Positions 24,614 through 33,014 of a stretch of DNA of 38,076 nucleotides are shown one piece after another. The notes under the pieces are model-generated. The model was not told the origin of the DNA, made no database searches, and saw nothing but the letters and a program-made list of their open reading frames with translations. The stretch is from Bacteroidales bacterium (lineage in GTDB: Bacteria > Bacteroidota > Bacteroidia > Bacteroidales > Marinilabiliaceae): positions 1 to 38,076 of the forward strand of contig JAFPZF010000071.1 in the NCBI GenBank assembly GCA_017417385.1. Reading direction: 5' to 3'. Position 1 is the stretch's first letter; each line of letters starts with the position of its first letter. A program made the translations under genes and the position numbers.

Positions 24614-26095
24614 TTAGAGGATACCCTTGACAGTCTCCAGCATGCCCTTCTTCTGAATCTGGTTCAGGAAGTCGGTGACCATATCGGTCAGTCCCGGAAT
24701 CTGATTCAGGTTGCCATGCTCCTTCCAGATGAGGTCTGCAGCAGCGAGGACTCCCTCGGCCACCTTGCGGGTATCGCCCGTAGCCCAGAGGTTCTTGAGC
24801 AGATCCATGATCTTCGGATCGTCGTTAGGAGTAATCTCAGCGCCATCGGCACGCTTGCCACCCTTGTAGTAGGTGATGATAGCGGCGAGACCGAGGACAA
24901 GACCCTTAGGCAGCTCGCCCTTGCGCTCGAGGTAAGTCTTGAGGCCTGGGAGGTCGCGAGTCTGGTACTTCGGGAAGCTATTGAGCATGATGCTCGTCAC
25001 CTGATGGTCGACGTACGGGTTGTTGAAGCGCTCGAGGACGTCGGCAGCGAACTTCTTGAGCTCGTCCATCGGGAGGTTGAGAGTCTCCATAAGCTCGTCG
25101 AACTGCACCTTCTTGATGTACTTGCCGATGACAGCATGGTTGCAAGCGTCGCGCACGATGTTGACGCCAGAGAGGTAAGCAACTGGCGAGAGCACAGTGT
25201 GTGGGCCGTTGAGCAGTGTGACCTTACGCTCGTGGTAAGGCTTCTCGCTCTCGGCTATCTTGACCTGAAGACCAGCCTTTTCAGCCGGGAACTCCTTGCG
25301 GAGCTGAGCGATGCTCATGTTCTCAGGCTTCTCGATGACCCAGAGGTGGAAGATCTCAGCCTGGACAACGAGGTTGTCGGCGTAGCTAATCTTCTTCTGA
25401 ATCTGAGCAATCTCCTTGCGAGGGAAGCCTGGGACGATACGGTCTACGAGGGTAGCGCAGACGTAATTGTACTTCGTGAACCAGTTCTTGAACTTCTCGT
25501 AGTCCTTGCCGAAGTCGTTCTTCCAGAGCTCGATGTACTGGTAGATACACTCCTTGAGGTGGTGACCATTGAGGAATATGAGCTCGCAAGGCATGATGAT
25601 GAGACCCTTCTTAGGGTCGCCGTTGAACGCCTTGAAGCGGTGGTAGAGGAGCTGCGTCAGCTTGCCAGGGTAAGAGCTAGCAGGAGCGTCAGAGAGCTTG
25701 CAAGCAGGGTCGAAAGCGATACCAGCCTCCGTCGTGTTGGAGATGACGAAGCGGATCTCAGGCTGCTCAGCGAGAGCCATGAAAGCAGCGTTCTGGCTGT
25801 AAGGGTTGAGAGCGCGGCTGATGACGTCGATACGGGTCAGCTCGTTGACAGGCTTGCCATTCTGGCGGCCCTGGAGGTTGACGTGGTAGAGACAGTCCTG
25901 ACCGTTGAGCCACTCGACCATACCCTTCTCGATAGGCTGGACGACGACAACAGAGCTGTTGAAGTCAGTCTTCTGGTCCATGTTGAAGATGATCCAGTCA
26001 ACGAATGCACGTAGGAAGTTACCCTCACCGAACTGGATGATTCTCTCTGGCATCGTGCTCTTAGGAGCCGTACGCTTATTAAGTGCCTTAAGCAT
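24614..26095 (-). CDS. uxaB: Tagaturonate reductase (altronate oxidoreductase)
   Basis: A 493-residue member of the mannitol dehydrogenase (polyol-specific long-chain dehydrogenase) family. The N-terminal Rossmann-like IIQFGEGNFLRAFVDWII, NTTEAGIAF, and the catalytic NGPHTVLSPVAYLSG and KKVQFDELMETL segments are characteristic. It reduces D-tagaturonate to D-altronate with NADH. UxaB is favoured over UxuB because UxaA and UxaC flank it. It lies 32 nt after yhcH with no hairpin between, so the two are the tightest pair in the cluster. Confidence 0.93.
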   Translation of the reverse strand: MLKALNKRTAPKSTMPERIIQFGEGNFLRAFVDWIIFNMDQKTDFNSSVVVVQPIEKGMVEWLNGQDCLYHVNLQGRQNGKPVNELTRIDVISRALNPYSQNAAFMALAEQPEIRFVISNTTEAGIAFDPACKLSDAPASSYPGKLTQLLYHRFKAFNGDPKKGLIIMPCELIFLNGHHLKECIYQYIELWKNDFGKDYEKFKNWFTKYNYVCATLVDRIVPGFPRKEIAQIQKKISYADNLVVQAEIFHLWVIEKPENMSIAQLRKEFPAEKAGLQVKIAESEKPYHERKVTLLNGPHTVLSPVAYLSGVNIVRDACNHAVIGKYIKKVQFDELMETLNLPMDELKKFAADVLERFNNPYVDHQVTSIMLNSFPKYQTRDLPGLKTYLERKGELPKGLVLGLAAIITYYKGGKRADGAEITPNDDPKIMDLLKNLWATGDTRKVAEGVLAAADLIWKEHGNLNQIPGLTDMVTDFLNQIQKKGMLETVKGIL

Positions 26096-26127
26096 ATCTT
26101 GTTTGTTTTAAATTGAATTCTAAATAA

Positions 26128-26604
26128 TTACATCTTGACCTTGAAGACAATCTTCTTAGCGACCTTCTGTTCGCCAATCATCATGCAAGGGGCGTGGAGG
26201 TCCTGCGGCTCGAGGATGGCAGCCTCGCCAGCGTTGACGACTACATGGCTGAGCTGCTTCTTAGCATGGCAGAAGAAGATATCCTTCTCAGCGTTGTACT
26301 CAGGCTCAGCGTCGATGTTAGCGATGTCAGTGTAGCCGATAATCTCCTGACCCTCGTAGATGTACTGAACGTCAGCGTAGTTCTTGTGACCCTCCAGCTT
26401 AGCGTTGGCGTGGATCTTAGTGTTGTAGACCTGGAAGATAGCGTAGACGTTCTTGCCGTCGATCTCTACCGTCTTCTTGTCGCCGACGTTCATGCCTGCG
26501 AAGACAGCAGCAAGGTCAGTGTTCTTGAGATAGTCGAACACTTTGCCATACTTCTTGTTGCAAGCCTGAGCTTCGAGAGTTGCCGCTTTACCGAAAATAG
26601 CCAT
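26128..26604 (-). CDS. YhcH/YjgK/YiaL family protein
   Basis: A 158-residue cupin-like protein (DUF386, EbgC-like). Motifs are NAKLEGHKNYADVQYIYEGQE, FFCHAKKQLSHVVVNAGEAAILEPQDLHAP. E. coli YhcH is tied to sialic acid catabolism and the family is thought to handle sugar anomers or epimers. Within this cluster it probably acts on a hexuronate intermediate, but the reaction is not established. All 13 isoleucine codons are ATC or ATT. Confidence 0.88.
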   Translation of the reverse strand: MAIFGKAATLEAQACNKKYGKVFDYLKNTDLAAVFAGMNVGDKKTVEIDGKNVYAIFQVYNTKIHANAKLEGHKNYADVQYIYEGQEIIGYTDIANIDAEPEYNAEKDIFFCHAKKQLSHVVVNAGEAAILEPQDLHAPCMMIGEQKVAKKIVFKVKM

Positions 26605-26725
26605 TTTCTATTGTCGTTATTAGTTTGTTACTTATCTGTTTATATGATGTGGGGAGTCAGAGTATTCTAGTCAATATGCCAGAGATAGGGTAGGGGAGTT
26701 CATAAGTGAAGAAAGAAGGGAAAAG

Positions 26726-26770
26726 AGAGCGAAGCCGCGTGATGCCGTCGGCAGTTGGCGGCTTCGCTCT
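26726..26770 (-). terminator. Hairpin after exuT
   Basis: A perfect 13-pair GC-rich stem (26726-26738 with 26758-26770) lies 25 nt after the exuT stop; the minus strand continues CTTTTCCCTTC. The 190-nt gap before yhcH is the longest within the cluster and could also hold a promoter, but I see no full TTG/TAnnTTTG pair. Confidence 0.75.
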
Positions 26771-26794
26771 GATGTAAACTAAACAGCATGAAAA

Positions 26795-28147
26795 TTAGTC
26801 GAGAACAACCTGCTTGTACTTCGGTACGAGCGCCTTCATGACGAACCATGCGATGAGGTATGCGAAGGCGCATACGCCGAACATGATCGTGTAGGCCGTC
26901 TCTGTGCCGAAAGTGCCGTCGCAGTAGCCAGCGAGGAGCTGGACGAGGACACCGCCGAGACCACCTGCAGCAGCGCCGATACCGGTGACAGTGCCGACAG
27001 CCTTCTTCGGGAACATGTCAGAGACAGTCGTGAAGAGGTTGGCCGACCAAGCCTGATGTGCTGCGCCGGCGATACTGATGATAGCGACAGCAGCGATGAT
27101 GCCAGCTGCGCCAGCGAGAGGTTGAGTAGCGAGAAGGATGAGAGGGCAGACAGCGATGATAAGCATAGCCGTCATACGAGCCTTGTAAGTTTCGAGACCC
27201 TTGTTGATAAAGTGCATAGGGAGAGCGCCACCGTAGACAGAGCCGACGATAGCGACACCGAACACGATGAAGTTCGTTATCATGACAGTGTGAGCCGTAT
27301 CCTCTGGAGACATGCCGCCGCAGAACTGCTGCTTGACGTAGGTCGGGAGCCAGAAGAGGAGGAACCACCAGATACCGTCTGTCATGAACTTACCGAAGGC
27401 GAAAGACCAAGTCTGATTGAACGTCAGCATCTTGCCCCAAGAAACCTTGTTGTTGTCCTCCTCCTTAGCAGGAGCGGTAGCCTCCTCGACGTCGCTATTG
27501 ATATGATCGTACTCAGCCTGGTTGATCTTGCCGTTCTTCAGCATCACCTTAGGAGCCTTGTACATGATACCCCAGAAGATGAGCCAGAGGAAGCCGAGGA
27601 TGCCCGTGATGATGAAGGCCATCTGCCAGCCGTGGAAAGAGCCAGCGAACTCGCTGCCGTCAGCCCAAGTCAGAAGACACCAAGGCACGAAGATAGCGCA
27701 AATCATAGCGCCGATGTTGGAGCCAGAGTTGAAGATACCGGTTGCGAGCGCGCGCTCCTTCTTAGGGAACCACTCGGCGACAGCCTTGATAGAAGCTGGG
27801 AAGTTGCCCGCCTCGCCAGCGCCGAAGAGGCTTCGAGCGACACAGTGAGGGACGAGACTCTTGCCCATAAAAGCGCTGCAGATGCCGGCAATAGACCAGA
27901 GAATAAGAGATGCAGCGAGGCCTATCTTAGTTCCGAGCTTGTCAATAATCCATCCTGCTACGAGGGTGAAGCCGGCATAGAACAGCGTGAATATTGACGT
28001 CAGATATGAGAAGTCCTGGGAAGTCCAGCCGAAGCCATCGGCGGAGCAGAAGTAGTCCTTCAAGAAACCGATGACGTTTCGGTCCATGTAGTTTATGGTG
28101 GTGGAGAAGAGGAGCAGGGCTGCGATGGCCCATCTGTATTTCGTCAT
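26795..28147 (-). CDS. exuT: Hexuronate transporter, MFS (ExuT-like)
   Basis: A 450-residue major facilitator protein with 12 predicted helices. The N-terminal FSTTINYMDRNVIGFL and ATGIFNSGSNIGAMICAIFVPW, and the late GTVTGIGAAAGGLGGVLVQ, are typical of the anion:cation symporter group that includes ExuT and UxuT-like proteins. It would bring galacturonate or glucuronate across the inner membrane with protons. Position between eda and yhcH in the hexuronate cluster supports the call. Confidence 0.9.
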   Translation of the reverse strand: MTKYRWAIAALLLFSTTINYMDRNVIGFLKDYFCSADGFGWTSQDFSYLTSIFTLFYAGFTLVAGWIIDKLGTKIGLAASLILWSIAGICSAFMGKSLVPHCVARSLFGAGEAGNFPASIKAVAEWFPKKERALATGIFNSGSNIGAMICAIFVPWCLLTWADGSEFAGSFHGWQMAFIITGILGFLWLIFWGIMYKAPKVMLKNGKINQAEYDHINSDVEEATAPAKEEDNNKVSWGKMLTFNQTWSFAFGKFMTDGIWWFLLFWLPTYVKQQFCGGMSPEDTAHTVMITNFIVFGVAIVGSVYGGALPMHFINKGLETYKARMTAMLIIAVCPLILLATQPLAGAAGIIAAVAIISIAGAAHQAWSANLFTTVSDMFPKKAVGTVTGIGAAAGGLGGVLVQLLAGYCDGTFGTETAYTIMFGVCAFAYLIAWFVMKALVPKYKQVVLD

Positions 28148-28218
28148 TTCCTTAGAATTATGGGGAACTTCTATCAGAAGAATAGAACCTCCCTATGAGT
28201 ATTTGCAATATAGAAAAA

Positions 28219-28255
28219 CTGTTGTCGCCTGCCGCAAGAGGGCGGGCGACAACAG
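28219..28255 (-). terminator. Intergenic hairpin between KDPG aldolase gene and exuT
   Basis: A 15-pair stem with one wobble (28219-28233 with 28241-28255) begins 10 nt after the aldolase stop, and the minus strand continues with TTTTTCTAT. It looks like an intrinsic terminator, yet the next gene starts 72 nt on. Confidence 0.75.
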
Positions 28256-28264
28256 AAAAGCCGA

Positions 28265-28933
28265 TTACTTCAGCAGAGGCTTGATGATATCGAGGCACTC
28301 ACGGCACTTGTTGGTGACGTAGGCCCAATCGCCAGCCTTAACCTTATCGCTTGGGAAGAGCTTGCTGCCCATGCCGACGCAGAATACGCCTGCTGCGAAC
28401 CACTTCTCGAGGTTCTCCTTCTCAGGAGCGACGCCGCCGGTGACCATGATCTTGCTCCAAGGCATAGGAGCCTTGAGACCCTTGACCATGTTAGGGCCAT
28501 AAACGTCTCCCGGGAAGAGCTTCGTCAGGTCGCAGCCGAGCTCCTGAGCCTTGCCGATCTCGCTTACAGTGCCACAACCTGGGCAGTAAGGGACGAGGCG
28601 GCGGTTGCAGATAGGAGCGATCTCCGGGTTGAAGAGCGGACCAACGACGAAGTTAGCGCCGAGCTGGATGTAGAGCGCAGCCGTCGGAGCGTCGACGATA
28701 GAGCCGATACCGAGAGCCAGTTCTGGGCACTCCTTGTCGGCCCACTTGACGAGTTCGCCAAAGACCTCCTGTGCGAAGTCACCGCGGTTGGTGAACTCGA
28801 ACGCACGGACGCCACCCTCGTAGCAAGCCTTAACAACGTTCTTGCATACCTCGAGGTCCTTGTTGTAGAAGACCGGCACCATGCCAGTCTCGCGGATCTT
28901 GGCGAGAACTGCCAACTTATCGAATTTTGCCAT
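28265..28933 (-). CDS. eda: 2-keto-3-deoxy-6-phosphogluconate (KDPG) aldolase
   Basis: A 222-residue class I aldolase. The Schiff-base lysine is K138 in [13 protein letters not shown] and the catalytic glutamate is E46 in FEFTNRG. It splits KDPG into pyruvate and glyceraldehyde-3-phosphate, the last step of the hexuronate path. The length is close to E. coli Eda. It follows kdgK by 84 nt, with a hairpin in between. Confidence 0.93.
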   Translation of the reverse strand: MAKFDKLAVLAKIRETGMVPVFYNKDLEVCKNVVKACYEGGVRAFEFTNRGDFAQEVFGELVKWADKECPELALGIGSIVDAPTAALYIQLGANFVVGPLFNPEIAPICNRRLVPYCPGCGTVSEIGKAQELGCDLTKLFPGDVYGPNMVKGLKAPMPWSKIMVTGGVAPEKENLEKWFAAGVFCVGMGSKLFPSDKVKAGDWAYVTNKCRECLDIIKPLLK

Positions 28934-28972
28934 TTCTGTGTTCTAACTAACTAAATGATTTAAAAGGTTGAA

Positions 28973-29009
28973 ACTGTCGCTACCTAGACATTATCTCAGC
29001 AGCGACAGT
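28973..29009 (-). terminator. Intergenic hairpin between kdgK and KDPG aldolase gene
   Basis: ACTGTCGCT (28973-28981) pairs perfectly with AGCGACAGT (29001-29009), starting 9 nt after the kdgK stop. The minus strand then reads TTCAACCTTTTAAAT, a weak U tract, so transcripts may read through. Confidence 0.65.
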
Positions 29010-29017
29010 GATAAGAA

Positions 29018-30040
29018 TTAACGTTGTACGCGTCCGTTAGCGTTGCCACCAGCGAGGCTCTCTACCTCATCGACAGAGACGAGGTTGAAGTCGCCGTTGA
29101 TGGTGTGCTTGAGGGCGGATGCTGCTACTGCGAACTCGAGAGCCTCGCCCTGAGTCTTCTTCGTCAGCAGGCCGTGGATGAGACCGCCGGAGAAGGAGTC
29201 GCCGCCACCTACGCGGTCGATGATCGGGTTGATCTCGTAACGCTTGCTCTGGTAGAACTCGCTGCCGTTGTAGATGAGAGCCTTCCAGCCGTTGTAGGTA
29301 GCCGAGTAGGACTCGCGGAGCGTCGAGACGACATACTTGAAGCCGAACTCCTTAGCCATCTGCTTGAAGATCTTCTCGTAGCCGCTTGCGTCGGTCTTGC
29401 CGCCTTCTACGTCGGCGTCAGGCTTGAAGCCGAGGCAGAGCTCAGCGTCCTCCTCGTTGCCGATGCAGACATCGACATACTTCATGAGAGGCTTCATGAT
29501 GCTGATAGCCTTCTCAGACGTCCAGAGCTTCTTACGGAAGTTGAGGTCGACGGATACAGTTACGTTGTGTCGCTTAGCGGCCTCGCAAGCGAGGCGAGTC
29601 AGTTCAGCAGCCTTGTCGCTAATAGCTGGCGAGATGCCAGACCAGTGGAACCACTGAGCGCCCTCCATGATCTTGTCGAAGTCGAAATCCTTAGGATCGG
29701 CCTCGGCGATAGCGGAGTGAGCGCGGTCGTAGATAACCTTTGACGGGCGCATAGAGGCGCCAGTCTCGGCGTAGTAAAGTCCGATACGGTCACCGCCGCG
29801 TGCGATGAACTCCGTGTTGACGCCGTAGCGGCGCATGGCGTTCACAGCGATCTGGCCGATCTCGTACTTAGGCAGCTTCGAGACGAAGTAAGCCTCGTGA
29901 CCGTAGTTGGCGACGCTTATAGCTACGTTGGCCTCACCACCGCCAGGGATGATGCGGAATGACTCGCTCTGGATGAAACGATCGTTGCCTTGAGGTGAGA
30001 GACGGAGCATTAGCTCGCCGAATGTTACGATTTTTGCCAT
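29018..30040 (-). CDS. kdgK: 2-keto-3-deoxygluconate kinase
   Basis: A 340-residue PfkB/ribokinase-family sugar kinase. PGGGEANVAISVANYG near the N terminus and the catalytic DRVGGGDSFSGGL near residue 275 are the two family signatures. It phosphorylates KDG to KDPG with ATP, joining UxaA to the aldolase. Neighbours on both sides belong to the same path, which supports KDG as substrate over fructose or ribose. Confidence 0.93.
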   Translation of the reverse strand: MAKIVTFGELMLRLSPQGNDRFIQSESFRIIPGGGEANVAISVANYGHEAYFVSKLPKYEIGQIAVNAMRRYGVNTEFIARGGDRIGLYYAETGASMRPSKVIYDRAHSAIAEADPKDFDFDKIMEGAQWFHWSGISPAISDKAAELTRLACEAAKRHNVTVSVDLNFRKKLWTSEKAISIMKPLMKYVDVCIGNEEDAELCLGFKPDADVEGGKTDASGYEKIFKQMAKEFGFKYVVSTLRESYSATYNGWKALIYNGSEFYQSKRYEINPIIDRVGGGDSFSGGLIHGLLTKKTQGEALEFAVAASALKHTINGDFNLVSVDEVESLAGGNANGRVQR

Positions 30041-30082
30041 GACTTAATTTCTGTTGCTTTCTTGTGTTTTTATAGTTTAAAA

Positions 30083-30116
30083 GCCAAGTCTAGGCGCTTG
30101 AGGCGTCAGACTTGGC
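30083..30116 (-). terminator. Intergenic hairpin between uxaC and kdgK
   Basis: GCCAAGTCT (30083-30091) pairs perfectly with AGACTTGGC (30108-30116), 12 nt after the uxaC stop; the minus strand continues TTTTAAACTATA. The kdgK start is 42 nt further. Confidence 0.65.
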
Positions 30117-30127
30117 CAGGGATTAGC

Positions 30128-31549
30128 TTAGAAGTTGAAGTAGTTCTTAGCGTTGTTGTAGCAGATGTCCTGAACCATCTGGTTGACGCGCTTCTCCTCG
30201 TAGCCGCTGTAAGGGATCTCACCGTTCTCGATGTCGGTACCGAGAAGGTTGCAGAGGGTGCGGCGGAAGTACTCGTGGCGCGGGTAGGAGAGGAACGAAC
30301 GAGAGTCCGTCAACATACCTACGAAGCGGCTGAGGAGGCCGAGGAGCGAGAGAGCGTTCATCTGCTTCTGCATGCCGTCCTTCTGATCGAGGAACCACCA
30401 GCCGGAGCCGAGCTGAATCTTGCCTGGGACAGAGCCGTCCTGGAAGTTGCCGAGCATAGTAGCGAGTACCTCGTTGGCGCACGGGTTGAGGTTGTAGAGG
30501 ATCGTCTTCGTCAACTTACCCTTCGTGTTGAGCTTGTCGAGGAACTTAGCGCACTTCTTGGCCGTCGTGAACTCGCCGATAGAGTCGAAGCCAGTGTCAG
30601 GGCCGAGGAGCTTGAACATCTTCGTGTTGTTGTTGCGGATAGCGCCGTAGTGGAACTGCTGCGTCCAGCCAGCATCTGCGTCCTGCTCGGCGAAGATGAG
30701 CATCATAGCGCTCTTGAACTTGAGGATCTCGTCGTTGGTGAGCTCCTTGCCGCCGTAGACCTTGTTGAAGATAGCGTCGATCTCAGCGTCGGTGAAGTCC
30801 TCAGCGTAGAACTCCTCGATGCCGTGGTCGCTGAGCTTGCAGCCCATGGAAGCGAAGAAGTCGTGCCTCTTCTGGAGAGCGTCGATGAAGTCCTTGAAGT
30901 TGCTGATATTCGTGTTGGCAGCCTTAGCGAGAGCCTCGACATAGGCGCGGAAGTCGGCAGGGACCTCGACGGCCATAGCCTTGTCAGGGCGCCAAGCCGG
31001 GATCATGCGGGTCTTGCAGGTCTTGTCGGCAGCAACGATCTTGTGATACTCGAGGCTGTCGATAGGGTCGTCGGTCGTGCAGACAACCTCGACGTTGTAG
31101 AACTCCATGAGTCCGCGTGGGCAGAACTTAGGGTCGTTCTTAATCTTGTCGTTGCATTCGTCATAGATTTCGCGAGCCGTCTCAGGGCTGAGGAGCTTGT
31201 CGATGCCGAAGGCAGTCTTGAGCTCGAGGTGAGTCCAGTGGTAGAGAGGGTTGCGGAAGGTGTAGGGGACAGTCTCTGCCCACTTCTCGAACTTCTCCCA
31301 GTCGGTAGTGTCCTTGCCGGTGCAGAAGCGCTCGTCGATGCCGTTAGAGCGCATAGCGCGCCACTTGTAGTGGTCGCCCATGAGCCAAATCTGAGCGATG
31401 GAGTCGAACTTCTTGTTCTCAGCGACCATCTTCGGAATGAGATGGCAGTGGTAGTCTATGATAGGCATCTTCTCGGCGAAGTCGTGATAGAGATGTTTCG
31501 CCGTGTCGTTCGTTAGGATGAAATCCGGATTAATAAATGACTTTGACAT
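30128..31549 (-). CDS. uxaC: Glucuronate/galacturonate isomerase
   Basis: A 473-residue enzyme of the amidohydrolase-superfamily uronate isomerases. The N-terminal MPIIDYHCHLIPKMVAEN (HxH), VVCTTDDPIDSLEYH, and the late SLLGLLSRFVGMLTDSRSFLSYPRHEYFRR match UxaC. It converts D-galacturonate to D-tagaturonate and D-glucuronate to D-fructuronate. It is the first gene of the minus-strand cluster and faces the LacI-family regulator across about 440 bp, so its upstream region should carry the operon's main control. Confidence 0.96.
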   Translation of the reverse strand: MSKSFINPDFILTNDTAKHLYHDFAEKMPIIDYHCHLIPKMVAENKKFDSIAQIWLMGDHYKWRAMRSNGIDERFCTGKDTTDWEKFEKWAETVPYTFRNPLYHWTHLELKTAFGIDKLLSPETAREIYDECNDKIKNDPKFCPRGLMEFYNVEVVCTTDDPIDSLEYHKIVAADKTCKTRMIPAWRPDKAMAVEVPADFRAYVEALAKAANTNISNFKDFIDALQKRHDFFASMGCKLSDHGIEEFYAEDFTDAEIDAIFNKVYGGKELTNDEILKFKSAMMLIFAEQDADAGWTQQFHYGAIRNNNTKMFKLLGPDTGFDSIGEFTTAKKCAKFLDKLNTKGKLTKTILYNLNPCANEVLATMLGNFQDGSVPGKIQLGSGWWFLDQKDGMQKQMNALSLLGLLSRFVGMLTDSRSFLSYPRHEYFRRTLCNLLGTDIENGEIPYSGYEEKRVNQMVQDICYNNAKNYFNF

Positions 31550-31615
31550 GCTATTGTGTTTCTTATTACATTACGAAGATAGTTATAAGTTTCTGTTCCT
31601 ACAACTATTTTGTCG

Positions 31616-31631
31616 TTTTTTTGCAAAAAAA
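31616..31631. promoter_or_regulatory. Candidate operator: A/T palindrome upstream of uxaC
   Basis: TTTTTTTGCAAAAAAA is a perfect 16-bp palindrome with the GC centre found in many LacI-family operators. It lies 67 nt before the uxaC start. It might also be a chance A/T tract. Confidence 0.4.
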
Positions 31632-31675
31632 GACCAAAAGAGGTCGGGAGGGGCAGTTGTGCAAAAAATTCATTC

Positions 31676-31685
31676 CTTTGCAAAG
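31676..31685. promoter_or_regulatory. Candidate operator: CTTTGCAAAG upstream of uxaC
   Basis: A perfect 10-bp palindrome with the same TTTGCAAA core as the site at 31616-31631, 45 bp further upstream. The rest of the gap 31686-31932 shows no gene or clear signal. Confidence 0.4.
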
Positions 31686-31932
31686 TGGGATTTTGCCCCA
31701 TATATGTTTTGGTCTGCACTATAATAATACGCAGGTCTGACTGAAATGGTTACAAAAGAGCGGAGTTAAACAATCACCATACCTGCTCTAATAGAAGGCT
31801 AACCGTGAAAGTAGTCAATACACATATATAATATAGGTATAGGGAGAGTAAAGCGTGACGAGTGAGGAGAGGATAAGGATTGGCTGAGGAGACATTTTTG
31901 AGGACAGGAGGGCAAAAAGTTGGCATAATGCT

Positions 31933-31962
31933 TTGCAAGAAATTCAAACGTTTGTATTTTTG
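31933..31962 (+). promoter_or_regulatory. Promoter of the LacI-family gene with internal operator
   Basis: TTG (31933-31935) and TATTTTTG (31955-31962) are 19 nt apart, a full Bacteroidota promoter, 29 nt before the ATG at 31991. The perfect palindrome CAAACGTTTG (31945-31954) lies between the two elements, where a LacI-type repressor would block its own promoter. Confidence 0.7.
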
Positions 31963-31990
31963 CACTTTACAGTATGAAACAAGAAGAGTT

Positions 31991-33004
31991 ATGCCAAAAC
32001 CAACAATAACCGACATAGCGAAAGCACTAGACATCACGGCGTCGACAGTGTCTCGGGCACTTGCTGGGAGTCCGAAGGTCAGCCAGGCGACGCGCATGCT
32101 GGTAGAGCGCAAGGCTGCGGAGATGGGCTACGAGCGGAATGTGCTTGCGTCGTCGTTGCGGAGGGGTGTGACGGACACGGTGGGCATGGTTGTGCCGCGA
32201 GTGAACAGACAGTTTTTCAGCAACATAATATCAGGAGCGGAGGCTGTGCTGAATCCGGCGGGATATAATCTGATCATCAGCCAGAGCCATGAGCACTCGG
32301 AGGACGAGCGGCGGGCGATACAGACGTTGCTGAGGAATCAGGTGTCGGGCATTTTGATATCTCACTCGATAGAGACGAAGGATGCCGAGGCATTCAAAGA
32401 CATGCTGGCGTCGACAGGAGTCACCGTGATACAGTTCGACAGGGCATTTGAGGGGATAGGCGACCTATGCGTCGTCAATGACAATTTCGAGTGTGCACGG
32501 TCGGCGACGCGTCATCTGATAGAGTCCGGCTATGAGCGTATAGGCTACATGGGAGGAGACGAGAGCAGCAACGTGTATGTCGACAGAAAGGCGGGATATA
32601 TGGCGGCGATGAGGGAGGCGGGACTCGAGGTGAACGACGACTACATGTTTTCGAACTGCATCACGAGGGACAAGGGATTTTATAATGCGGCGAAGGCCGT
32701 CGAGAGGGGATGCGGTGCGTTGTATTGTGCGGGCGACTATGCGGCGCTGGGCGTCATAGAGTATGCTCGGGACAAGGGCATCAAGATACCGGAAGACTTC
32801 GGGGTTGTCGGGACAGCGAACGAGAACTTCACGGACGTCGTATATCCATCGTTGTCGTCGGTCGAGCAGAACTCGACGGAGATGGGGACTGCGGTGGCGA
32901 AGGCGTTTCTCGACATCAAGTCAGGCAAGGCATTAAACACAGACAAAATAATAATTCCGACGCGACTAATAGTGCGTGATTCTAGCAAGAGAAGAAAATA
33001 CTAA
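31991..33004 (+). CDS. LacI-family transcriptional regulator
   Basis: A 337-residue protein with an N-terminal LacI helix-turn-helix (TITDIAKALDITASTVSRAL, hinge at about residues 45-60) and a periplasmic-binding-protein-like sensor domain (TVGMVVPRVNRQFFSNIISGAE; GYMGGDESSNVYVDRKAGY). It probably senses a hexuronate or KDG-related sugar and controls the divergent cluster; this is inferred from position only. The frame is open up to 31880, but the promoter and operator at 31933-31962 lie within that extension, so the ATG at 31991 is the start. XerD follows 10 nt later and may be co-transcribed. Confidence 0.93.
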   Translation: MPKPTITDIAKALDITASTVSRALAGSPKVSQATRMLVERKAAEMGYERNVLASSLRRGVTDTVGMVVPRVNRQFFSNIISGAEAVLNPAGYNLIISQSHEHSEDERRAIQTLLRNQVSGILISHSIETKDAEAFKDMLASTGVTVIQFDRAFEGIGDLCVVNDNFECARSATRHLIESGYERIGYMGGDESSNVYVDRKAGYMAAMREAGLEVNDDYMFSNCITRDKGFYNAAKAVERGCGALYCAGDYAALGVIEYARDKGIKIPEDFGVVGTANENFTDVVYPSLSSVEQNSTEMGTAVAKAFLDIKSGKALNTDKIIIPTRLIVRDSSKRRKY

Positions 33005-33014
33005 AGGAAAAGAG

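Noticed and set aside
24716-26014. A 432-codon open frame opposite uxaB, with similar ones opposite exuT (27056-27997) and kdgK (29024-29743)
   Set aside because: All are antisense to confident genes and share the same low-complexity E/L/V/D composition, so they arise from codon choice and are not genes.
30062-31516. A 484-codon open frame on the plus strand opposite uxaC
   Set aside because: It is the antisense shadow of uxaC, whose family motifs are unmistakable. The predicted protein is an E/L/V/A-rich sequence with no fold, a known effect of the biased codon use in this cluster.
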